Positions 57,618 through 64,000 of a DNA stretch of 64,000 nt are shown here, piece by piece. The stretch covers positions 62,001 through 126,000 of the forward strand of contig NZ_JASCIS010000009.1 of the NCBI RefSeq assembly GCF_029968015.1. Reading direction: 5' to 3'. How positions within the stretch are numbered: position 1 is the stretch's first letter; every line of letters begins with the position of its first letter. This DNA is from Streptomyces luteolus. GTDB taxonomy: Bacteria > Actinomycetota > Actinomycetes > Streptomycetales > Streptomycetaceae. A program made the position numbers and the translations under genes. The notes below the pieces were generated by a model that was given only the letters and a program-made list of their open reading frames with translations, did not search any database and was not told the origin of the DNA.

Positions 57618-57668
57618 ACGGTCGAGCCCGAACACCCCGCCACCAGCGGGGAGTTCGGGCTCGACCGT
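57618..57668. terminator. long perfect hairpin after the BCCT gene
   Basis: ACGGTCGAGCCCGAAC pairs without mismatch to GTTCGGGCTCGACCGT, with an inner CCCCGC/GCGGGG stem. It isolates the transporter transcript from the following reductase gene. Confidence 0.85.
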
Positions 57669-57772
57669 CGTTCCGCCCCTCCGCTCACCAGGGACTTCCG
57701 CGTACGCCCGCACGGGGTCGCTCCGGGTGCCCCGATCTGCCTTGACACGGGGTGGAGCCGCCTCCAGACTTG

Positions 57773-57787
57773 TTGCGTAAAGTGCAC
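57773..57787. promoter_or_regulatory. betaine-regulon operator ahead of the reductase gene
   Basis: TTGCGT-AAA-GTGCAC, followed by TGTGCAACA (57800-57808) and GTGCAACA (57825-57832) half-sites. Same motif class as at 55863. Lies 95 bases ahead of the reductase ATG. Confidence 0.6.
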
Positions 57788-57881
57788 AGCGTTTCTCAAT
57801 GTGCAACAACCAGTGCCACAACCAGTGCAACAACCTGCATGGTTGAACCCGCCACCCGCGCACACCTGCCGGAGGTTCCGC

Positions 57882-59060
57882 ATGAACACCGTGGCCGTCG
57901 TCGGCGCCTCGCTCGCCGGACTCTCCGCCGCCCGCGCCCTGCGCGCCCAGGGCTACGACAGGCGCCTCGTCCTCATCGGGGACGAGACCCACCGCCCCTA
58001 CGACCGCCCGCCGCTGTCGAAGGAGTTCCTCAAGGGCTCGATGGACGAGGCCGACCTCTCCCTGGAGTCGGACGACGAGGACCTCGGCATCGAGTGGATC
58101 CTCGGCACCCGTGCGGACGGCCTCGACCTCGGCGGGCGTACGGTCCGGCTCGCCGACGGGCGCGGCGTGCGGGCCGACGGCGTGGTCCTGGCCACCGGCT
58201 CGTCCGCACGCAGGCTTCCCGGCGGCGAGGGCCTCGCGGGCGTGCACGTCCTGCGCACCCTCGAAGACGCCCGGGCGCTGCGCGACGACCTGGCGCGGGG
58301 TGGTCGGCTCGTGGTCGTCGGCGGTGGCTTTGTCGGGGCCGAAGTGGCCTCCACCGCACGGCAGTTGGGGCTCGACGTCACGTACGTCGTGTCCGGTCCC
58401 GCGCCCCTGGCAGGCCCGCTCGGACCGGCCATGGCGGAAGCCCTCGTCGGTGTGCACGGCGACCACGGGGTGCGCGTGCTGTGCGGCACCGGGGTGCGCG
58501 GCGTGACCGGTGGCGAGCGGGTGGACGCGGTCCTCCTGGAGGACGGCCGCAGTATCCCGGCCGACATCGTCGTCGCCGGTATCGGGGCGACTCCCGGCAC
58601 CGACTGGCTCGTCGGCTCGGGCGTGGAACTCTGGAACGGCGTGCTCTGCGGCGCCGACGGCACGACCAACGTCCCGGAGGTCGTCGCGGTCGGGGACTGC
58701 GCGGCCTGGTACGAGCCGGCCCTCGGCGCGCACCGCCGGATCGAGCACTGGACCGGCGCCAACGAGCGACCGGCCGCCGCCGTGGCCGCGCTGCTCTCCG
58801 GAGGCACGGCGTCCATCGCCCCGCCGCGCCCGCCCTACTTCTGGTCCGACCAGTACGGCGTGCGGATCCAGTTCGCCGGGCACGGCGCGCACGCCGACAG
58901 CGTGGCGATCGAGGACGGCAGCCCCGACGACCGCAGCTTCCTCGCGGTCTACCGGCGGGCGGGCGCACCCGTCGCGGTCCTCGGGGTGAACCGGGCCAAG
59001 CAGTTCACCCGTTGGCGGCGACAGCTCGCCACCGCGGTCGCGGGAGCCGGGCTGGTGTGA
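57882..59060 (+). CDS. FAD-dependent ferredoxin reductase (BphA4-type)
   Basis: 392 residues, ATG after ggagg. Two dinucleotide folds: AVVGASLAGLSAARALRAQG for FAD and LVVVGGGFVGAEVAS for NAD(P)H, with VAVGDCAAWYEP as the FAD-contact loop. This is a complete reductase of the rubredoxin/ferredoxin class. With the Rieske oxygenase downstream it should pass electrons from NADH, through a ferredoxin not in the window, to the oxygenase. Confidence 0.85.
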   Translation: MNTVAVVGASLAGLSAARALRAQGYDRRLVLIGDETHRPYDRPPLSKEFLKGSMDEADLSLESDDEDLGIEWILGTRADGLDLGGRTVRLADGRGVRADGVVLATGSSARRLPGGEGLAGVHVLRTLEDARALRDDLARGGRLVVVGGGFVGAEVASTARQLGLDVTYVVSGPAPLAGPLGPAMAEALVGVHGDHGVRVLCGTGVRGVTGGERVDAVLLEDGRSIPADIVVAGIGATPGTDWLVGSGVELWNGVLCGADGTTNVPEVVAVGDCAAWYEPALGAHRRIEHWTGANERPAAAVAALLSGGTASIAPPRPPYFWSDQYGVRIQFAGHGAHADSVAIEDGSPDDRSFLAVYRRAGAPVAVLGVNRAKQFTRWRRQLATAVAGAGLV

Positions 59061-59071
59061 GCACGGCGGCG

Positions 59072-59136
59072 GCGCCCCGTCGCACGTCGATACCCCCGCT
59101 GCCGACGCGCGGGGGTATCGACGTGTGACGGGGCGC
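59072..59136. terminator. 28-bp hairpin between convergent genes
   Basis: Arms 59072-59099 and 59109-59136 pair over 28 bases with one G-U pair, loop of nine. It lies between the reductase stop and the purU stop and should terminate both transcripts. Confidence 0.9.
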
Positions 59137-59138
59137 GG

Positions 59139-60011
59139 TCAGCGGAAGACCACGGTGCGGTTGTCGTTGATCATGACGCGGCTCTGGCTGTGCCACTTCA
59201 CGGCGCGGGCGAGGACCTGGGCTTCGACGTCCCTGCCGAGCGCGACCAGGGCCGCGGAGTTCTGCGCGTGGTTCACGCGGGTCACGTCCTGCTCGATGAT
59301 GGGGCCCTCGTCGAGGTCGGGCGTGACGTAGTGCGCGGTGGCCCCGATGAGCTTGACGCCGCGGTCGTGGGCCTGGACGTACGGCCGTGCGCCCTTGAAG
59401 CTCGGCAGGAACGAGTGGTGGATGTTGATCGCCCGCCCCTCCAACTGCTTGCAGAGGTCGTTCGACAGGATCTGCATGTAGCGGGCCAGGACCACCAGGT
59501 CGATCTCCAACTCGCCGACAAGTGCGAGGAGTTGTGCCTCGGCGTCCGCCTTGGTCTCGCGCGTCACCGGGATGTGGTGGAACGGGATCCCGTAGCTCTG
59601 CGCGAGGGGTTCGAAGTCCCGGTGGTTGGAGACGATCGCCGGCACCTCGATGTTGAGCGCGCCGGTGCTCTGCCGGAAGAGCAGGTCGTTCAGGCAGTGG
59701 CCGAACTTCGACACCATGATCAGTGTGCGCGTCGGCGTCGCAGTGGAGTGCAACTGCCAGGAGATCCCGTACGCCTCGGCCACCGGGCCGAAGCCGGAGC
59801 GCAGCCGCTCCAGTGACGTGCGCGGATCCGAGACGTCGAAGTGGACGCGCATGAAGAAGCGGTCCTGTTGCCGGTCGTCGAACTGCTGGCTCTCCTGGAT
59901 GTTCCCCGAGTGCTGGACGAGGAAGCCGGTGACAGCGTGGACGAGTCCGGCCCGATCGGGGCACGAGAGGGTCAGGACGTACTCGCCGCCGGGGTTCGGG
60001 CGCAGGGACAC
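59139..60011 (-). CDS. purU: formyltetrahydrofolate deformylase
   Basis: 290 residues from GTG after aggaggcc. The N-terminal ACT domain (YVLTLSCPDRAGLVHAVTGF) is followed by the formyltransferase-fold hydrolase domain: RAINIHHSFLPSFKGARPY (catalytic Asn and His) and YVTPDLDEGPIIEQD. It releases formate from 10-formyl-THF, which rebalances folate when betaine demethylation floods the one-carbon pool. Its promoter region carries the shared operator. Confidence 0.95.
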   Translation of the reverse strand: MSLRPNPGGEYVLTLSCPDRAGLVHAVTGFLVQHSGNIQESQQFDDRQQDRFFMRVHFDVSDPRTSLERLRSGFGPVAEAYGISWQLHSTATPTRTLIMVSKFGHCLNDLLFRQSTGALNIEVPAIVSNHRDFEPLAQSYGIPFHHIPVTRETKADAEAQLLALVGELEIDLVVLARYMQILSNDLCKQLEGRAINIHHSFLPSFKGARPYVQAHDRGVKLIGATAHYVTPDLDEGPIIEQDVTRVNHAQNSAALVALGRDVEAQVLARAVKWHSQSRVMINDNRTVVFR

Positions 60012-60025
60012 AGGGGCCTCCTAAG

Positions 60026-60040
60026 ATGCGTAATGCGCAA
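60026..60040. promoter_or_regulatory. betaine-regulon operator ahead of purU
   Basis: Read on the minus strand, TTGCGC-ATT-ACGCAT, 15 bases ahead of the purU start; a second half-site ACGCAACA follows at 60054-60061. The motif matches the ones at 55863 and 60248. Confidence 0.6.
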
Positions 60041-60247
60041 CGCCGTGTTTCATACGCAACATGCTCACGGCCCTGCGGTGTCGCGGTCAAGAGCCTTCGC
60101 CAACCTTGGCCCGCAAGGAGCTCACGTGCCGAGCTACCCTTTCCTCCACCGGCATTGGCTCTGCGGAACGCGTCCCTGGTCATCGAGTCCACGCCCTTGA
60201 CACAGCCATGGGGTCGCTGCACTGTTTGTTGCGTAACTCGATGTGTA

Positions 60248-60262
60248 GTGCGTATTAAGCAA
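60248..60262. promoter_or_regulatory. betaine-regulon operator ahead of folD
   Basis: TTGCTT-AAT-ACGCAC on the minus strand, with TTGCGT at 60229-60234 nearby. Lies 56 bases ahead of the folD ATG, in the divergent gap shared with purU. Confidence 0.6.
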
Positions 60263-60317
60263 CAAGCAGCACCAGTTTCTGCAACACCCTCCTTGGTGAC
60301 AGGAAAGGTGACCCCAC

Positions 60318-61178
60318 ATGAGCGCGAACATCCTGGACGGCCGTGCCACCGCGGCCGCCATCCGCGCCGAACTCGCCGGGCGCGTCGCCGCCTTGGCCGA
60401 GCGCGGCGTCGTACCCGGACTCGGCACGGTGCTGGTCGGCGACGACCCCGGCAGTCGCGCGTACGTGGGCGGCAAGCACCGCGACTGCGCACAGGTCGGC
60501 ATCGCCTCGATCCGCCGGGAGCTCCCCGCCGACGCCACCCAGGCGCAGGTGGAGCAGGTCGTCGACGAGCTCAACGCCGACCCGTCGTGCACCGGCTACA
60601 TCGTCCAACTGCCCCTGCCGCGCGGGCTCGACGCCAATGCCGTCCTGGAGCGGATGGACCCGGCGAAGGACGCGGACGGCCTCCACCCGGTGAACCTGGG
60701 CCGGCTCGTCCTGGGCGTCGACGGTCCGCTGCCCTGCACGCCGAGGGGCATCGTCGAACTGCTCCGGCGCCACGACGTCGCCCTCGCCGGCGCGCGCGTC
60801 TGCGTGATCGGCCGTGGCGTCACCGTGGGACGGCCCATCGGACTGCTGCTGACCCGCAGGTCGGAGAACGCGACGGTGACGCTGTGCCACACGGGGACCA
60901 AGGCCCTCGCCCAGCACGTGCGCGAGGCAGACGTCGTCGTCGCGGCGGCCGGTTCTCCCGGTCTGATCACCCCCGAGATGGTCAGGCCCGGCGCCGCGGT
61001 CCTGGACGTCGGCATCACCCGCACCGACGAAGGGCTGCTCGGCGACGTGCACCCGGACGTCGCCACGGTGGCCGACTGGGTCGCGCCGATGCCCGGCGGC
61101 GTCGGCCCCATGACCCGCGCGATGCTGCTCGCCAACGTCGTGGAGGCGGCCGAACACGCCGCCGGACTCGCTGCCTGA
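60318..61178 (+). CDS. folD: methylene-THF dehydrogenase/methenyl-THF cyclohydrolase
   Basis: 286 residues after aggaaagg. [14 protein letters not shown] (catalytic Lys), [40 protein letters not shown] and [19 protein letters not shown] are all canonical FolD segments. Here it is paired with the Rieske oxygenase in an operon, so it probably serves oxidation of betaine-derived methylene groups, a dedicated copy in addition to the housekeeping one expected elsewhere. Confidence 0.95.
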   Translation: MSANILDGRATAAAIRAELAGRVAALAERGVVPGLGTVLVGDDPGSRAYVGGKHRDCAQVGIASIRRELPADATQAQVEQVVDELNADPSCTGYIVQLPLPRGLDANAVLERMDPAKDADGLHPVNLGRLVLGVDGPLPCTPRGIVELLRRHDVALAGARVCVIGRGVTVGRPIGLLLTRRSENATVTLCHTGTKALAQHVREADVVVAAAGSPGLITPEMVRPGAAVLDVGITRTDEGLLGDVHPDVATVADWVAPMPGGVGPMTRAMLLANVVEAAEHAAGLAA

Positions 61179-61233
61179 GTCCTCGCAGAGAACTTCTCAA
61201 CCGCCCGTCCAAGCTGCGCCTTTGAGGTGAACG

Positions 61234-62358
61234 ATGACCAGTGCCGGACTTCCGGAGAGCCTGATCCCGACTCTCCCCGGCGAGCACTACACGGACCCGG
61301 AGATCTTCCGGCTCGAGCAGGAGCGCATCTTCGAGACGATGTGGTTCTGCGCCGCCCGCTCCTCGGACCTGGGCAGGCCCGGCGCGTACAAGACCGTGGA
61401 CGTCGGACGCGAGAGCGTGCTGCTGACCCGGTCCCGGGACAACTCCGTACGCGCCTTCTTCAACGTGTGCCGGCACCGGGGCGCGAAGCTGTGCACCGAG
61501 GAGTCGGGTGAGGTGCGGCGCTCGTTCCAGTGCCCGTACCACGCCTGGACGTACGACTTCGAGGGCAAGCTCGTCGCGGCGCCGAACCTGACGAGGATGC
61601 CGGACGTGGGCCGCACCGACTACGGCCTGGCGAAGGTGTCGGTGCGGGAGTGGCTCGGCTATGTGTGGGTGTGCCTGGCCGAGGACCCGCCGTCGTTCGA
61701 GGCGTCGGTGATCCAGGACGTGGTGGCGCGCCTGGGGGACGCCGAGTCCATCGGCGGGTACGACATCGAGAACCTGGAGGTCGGCGAGCGGATCGTCTAC
61801 GACGTCAAGGCGAACTGGAAGCTGATCATCGAGAACTTCATGGAGTGCTACCACTGCGCGACGATCCACCCCGAACTCACCGAGGTGCTGCCGGAGTTCG
61901 CCGACGGCTTCGCCGCGCAGTACTTCGTGGGACACGGCGCGGAGTTCGGCGACGACGTCAAGGGCTTCACCGTCGACGGCTCCGAGGGCCTGGACCGCAT
62001 CCCCGGGGTCTCCGATGACCAGGACCGGCGGTACTACGCGATCACCGTGCGGCCGCAGGTGTTCATCAACCTGGTGCCCGACCACGTGATCTTCCACCGG
62101 ATGTACCCCGTGGCCGCGGACCGGACCGTCGTGGAGTGCGACTGGCTCTACCTGCCGCACGTCCTGGAGAGCGGCAAGGACGTCAGCCGTTCCGTGGAGC
62201 TGTTCGACCGCGTCAACCGCCAGGACTTTGACGCCTGCGAACGCTGCCAGCCTGCGATGAGCTCCCGTATGTACGCCAAGGGCGGCGTCCTGGTGCCCAG
62301 TGAGCACCACATCGGCGAGTTCCACGAGTGGGTCCAGGAACGCGTCGCCGGACAGTAG
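61234..62358 (+). CDS. gbcA: Rieske non-haem iron oxygenase (glycine betaine demethylase type)
   Basis: 374 residues. The Rieske 2Fe-2S site is CRHRGAKLC...CPYHAWTYDF; the mononuclear iron site is in ENFMECYHCATIHPEL (His, His) with a later Asp. This ring-hydroxylating-type oxygenase family includes GbcA, which removes a methyl from glycine betaine as formaldehyde, and stachydrine demethylase. The BCCT transporter, reductase and folate genes support GbcA. Substrate may also be stachydrine or carnitine. Confidence 0.85.
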   Translation: MTSAGLPESLIPTLPGEHYTDPEIFRLEQERIFETMWFCAARSSDLGRPGAYKTVDVGRESVLLTRSRDNSVRAFFNVCRHRGAKLCTEESGEVRRSFQCPYHAWTYDFEGKLVAAPNLTRMPDVGRTDYGLAKVSVREWLGYVWVCLAEDPPSFEASVIQDVVARLGDAESIGGYDIENLEVGERIVYDVKANWKLIIENFMECYHCATIHPELTEVLPEFADGFAAQYFVGHGAEFGDDVKGFTVDGSEGLDRIPGVSDDQDRRYYAITVRPQVFINLVPDHVIFHRMYPVAADRTVVECDWLYLPHVLESGKDVSRSVELFDRVNRQDFDACERCQPAMSSRMYAKGGVLVPSEHHIGEFHEWVQERVAGQ

Positions 62359-62361
62359 CGG

Positions 62362-63078
62362 CTACGGGTGTACCGGGTGTACCGGGTGTACCGGGTGTAC
62401 GGAGGCGGAGTCCGCGGCCCGGAGGACCATCAGCGAGTCCTCCTGGGCCGCCACCAGGGCGAAGGGGAACCGGTCGAGTTCGAGGCAGAGCGCGACATCG
62501 TCGGGGTGGGCCCCTTGCCGTACCCCCTCCGTCAACTCCGTGGCGGTGCGGGACGTGGCGGCGCGGCGGAGGAACGGAGCCGCGTCCGTCACCGTCTCGT
62601 CGGCCCGCCCGGCAATGTACCGCGCGCACGCCAGGTCCTCGTCGGCCCGCCCGCCCTCACCGGTGACCACGAACGTGACCTCGTCGCAGCCCCGGGCGCG
62701 CAGGATCCGGGCCGTCGCCTCCGCCACCACGAAGCCGGCGCACAGCACAAGCGACGCCTCCTTGACCGCGAGAGCGCCGACCGTCCCCGCCGTCGTCTTC
62801 TGCACCACAGTCCGTCCGCCGAGGTCGGTCGAGCGCAGCAGGCCCGGCGAGTTGACGGCGTCGAACCCCGGCGCGGCCGGACCGTCCTTGAGCGCCACCC
62901 AGTCCGGGTGCCGGGCCTTGAGCGCCAGGGCCTCGTCGAGGGACGCGGCGAGCACGATCTTCTCCGCCCCCTGCGCGAAGGCCCAGGCGGCCACCGTGCA
63001 GGCACGCATGACGTCGACCACGACCGCGATGGACGGGGGTGCGGTCAACTCGTCGATGGCAAGGAAGCGGGCGTCCAT
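62362..63078 (-). CDS. comB: 2-phosphosulfolactate phosphatase (ComB) family protein
   Basis: 238 residues from ATG 63078; an upstream ATG (63096) is also in frame. [38 protein letters not shown] and [17 protein letters not shown] are ComB-family segments. In methanogens ComB works in coenzyme M synthesis; in Streptomyces the role is unknown. The C-terminus ends in a [12 protein letters not shown] tail encoded by a 9-base repeat. Confidence 0.75.
   Translation of the reverse strand: MDARFLAIDELTAPPSIAVVVDVMRACTVAAWAFAQGAEKIVLAASLDEALALKARHPDWVALKDGPAAPGFDAVNSPGLLRSTDLGGRTVVQKTTAGTVGALAVKEASLVLCAGFVVAEATARILRARGCDEVTFVVTGEGGRADEDLACARYIAGRADETVTDAAPFLRRAATSRTATELTEGVRQGAHPDDVALCLELDRFPFALVAAQEDSLMVLRAADSASVHPVHPVHPVHP
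62365..62400 (-). repeat. 9-bp tandem repeat x4 at the comB end
   Basis: Unit cgggtgtac, four exact copies between the Rieske stop and the main body of comB, encoding the repeated Val-His-Pro tail. Strain-variable length expected. Confidence 0.9.
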
Positions 63079-63362
63079 CGGGTCATGATCGCGCATGCCG
63101 GAGCCCGACCGCCCGCACAGTGGCGGGCCCCACATCAACACATGAGGGACAAGGCGAGCCTGAGGTGCGGCATCAGCTCCTCCCGGTCAGGGTCTCGCTG
63201 ACCGCAGCCCGGACACTCGGCGCCGACAGGCGCGTGGCACAACGGCTCGACAGGTGGGTACGTTCCGGGCAACGCGTCAGCGAGGTCATCCTCGACTCGG
63301 CTGAACGTGACGCGTGCTCCTGGAGGAGAACGGCTGAGGGGGAGGGGAGGGGCCGGGCGACG

Positions 63363-63780
63363 ATGCGGGCCTCGGACGTCTCCCGTGCGGTGGCGGCGGC
63401 CACCCGCGGTCGCCGCGTCACTCGGTCTGAAGGCCGACGACGCGACCGTACTGCACGACTCGAACAAGCTCACCCTGCGACTGCTGCCCTGCCCCACCCT
63501 GTGGACCTAATACGAACCCGTGCCGCGCCCCGAGATCACACCGGCCGCGTACGCCGACGCGCTCACCCGGCTGCACGCGGGAATGCGCCGACTCGACGTC
63601 CGCGCACCGCACTTCACGGAACGCGTCGAGCCGGCCCGGCGCCTCCTGGCGGACCGCGACCGGACTCCCGCACTCGGCGACACGGACCGGGAGCTGCTCG
63701 CCGAAACCCTGCGAGACCGGACGGACGTCGTCGTCGAGCGGGGCGGCGCCGAGCAACTCCTGCACGGCGAACCGCACCGC
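63363..63780 (+). pseudogene. aminoglycoside phosphotransferase-like kinase, multiply broken
   Basis: ATG 63363 starts MRASDVSRAVAAAT; after a one-base shift (CCC for CC near 63405) the frame reads VAASLGLKADDATVLHDSNK. About 60 residues are then missing between LRLLPC and TLWT. A TAA at 63508-63510 stands where Tyr is expected (before YEPVP), and PEITPAAYADALTRLHAGMR to EQLLHGEPH follows. The homology ends at the join with the sugar-binding-protein tail. Not functional. The gap before it, 63097-63362, contains no supported gene. Confidence 0.7.
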
Positions 63781-63934
63781 CGTGGCCCTGGAGTCGGGGC
63801 AGATCTCCGGCAGGCCGGGGGAGACCTACCGGGCCGGTGACATGGGCGAGTTCACCATCGGCGAGGACGGTGTGGTCAACCTCGGAAAGCCGACGGTGTT
63901 CGACGCGGACAACGTCGACGACTACGACTTCTGA
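63770..63934 (+). pseudogene. sugar ABC transporter substrate-binding protein, C-terminal fragment
   Basis: Frame ending at TGA 63932-63934 reads SGRPGETYRAGDMGEFTIG, then VVNLGKPTVFDADNVDDYDF, the C-terminal end of rhamnose-type (RhaS) binding proteins. It begins within the end of the kinase fragment and has no start. About 55 residues are left. A deletion has joined it to the kinase gene. Confidence 0.65.
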
Positions 63935-64000
63935 GCACCCCCTTCGACGCCGGGCGAGGCCTTCCACCTCGACCGACCGGCCCGAAGCCGTCGGTGCGGG

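Noticed and set aside
63135..63497. Minus-strand frame opposite the kinase fragment
   Set aside because: The Cys-rich tail is suggestive, but there is no start codon near the coding-like part and the frame overlaps a recognised plus-strand gene remnant.

Overview
The window is actinobacterial chromosome, almost certainly Streptomyces. The evidence is very high GC with strong GC3 bias, frequent GTG/TTG starts, 4-bp start/stop overlaps, and family content that includes a spore-associated protein, gas-vesicle GvpJ/GvpK-type proteins, DUF1707, DUF5133, DUF6131 and CsbD proteins, a BCCT transporter and a PucR regulator. No rRNA, tRNA, CRISPR array, insertion sequence or replication origin was recognised.

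Layout. 1-5221 (+): 3' part of a steroid-type catabolic operon (HsaD-, HsaC- and HsaB-like enzymes, a MaoC-type hydratase, KstD, a 3-alpha-HSD-like SDR). 5309-16684: stress and housekeeping genes (Ku, CsbD, DUF6131, SRPBCC, a gvpJ/gvpK pair, a SpoIIE-type phosphatase, hemerythrin, flavodoxin-like, SDR, Fe-S photolyase, MpaB-like oxygenase) with an MFS remnant. 16755-20042 (-): a sigma-like/membrane hybrid protein and a flavoprotein monooxygenase. 20246-31215: a secreted GH26-type glycanase convergent with an eight-gene exopolysaccharide operon. 31317-41500: accessory genes with much decay. A xanthine dehydrogenase locus has collapsed to a deletion scar beside a frameshifted xdhC, a frameshifted pucR and an intact Mop-domain protein; there is also an M24 peptidase remnant, a CGNR protein, an epoxide hydrolase and a broken membrane protein.

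41586-50069: sapA, then a compact six-gene operon (48212 to 42122, minus strand) encoding an OleA-like thiolase, two paralogous GT2 glycosyltransferases, an AMP-ligase (OleC-like position), a cytochrome P450 and an OleD-like reductase. All six genes overlap and the operon ends at a strong hairpin. A GlcD/alkyl-DHAP-synthase-like flavoprotein is divergent. This is the best candidate for an undescribed biosynthetic system.

50355-55594: DUF1707, CsbD, VOC, USP, TerC and zinc-ribbon genes. 55927-62358: a glycine-betaine-type uptake and demethylation module (BCCT transporter, ferredoxin reductase, PurU, FolD, Rieske oxygenase). Its intergenic regions share a 15-bp inverted repeat, TTGCGY-N3-RYGCAM, which suggests one regulator. 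After ComB, the right end (63363-63934) is a scar made of an APH-like kinase fragment joined to the tail of a sugar-binding protein.

At least six genes carry indels of one or two bases in short homopolymers. These could be sequencing errors or real decay. Other lesions (a large internal deletion, nonsense codons, truncations) are real unless the assembly is wrong.
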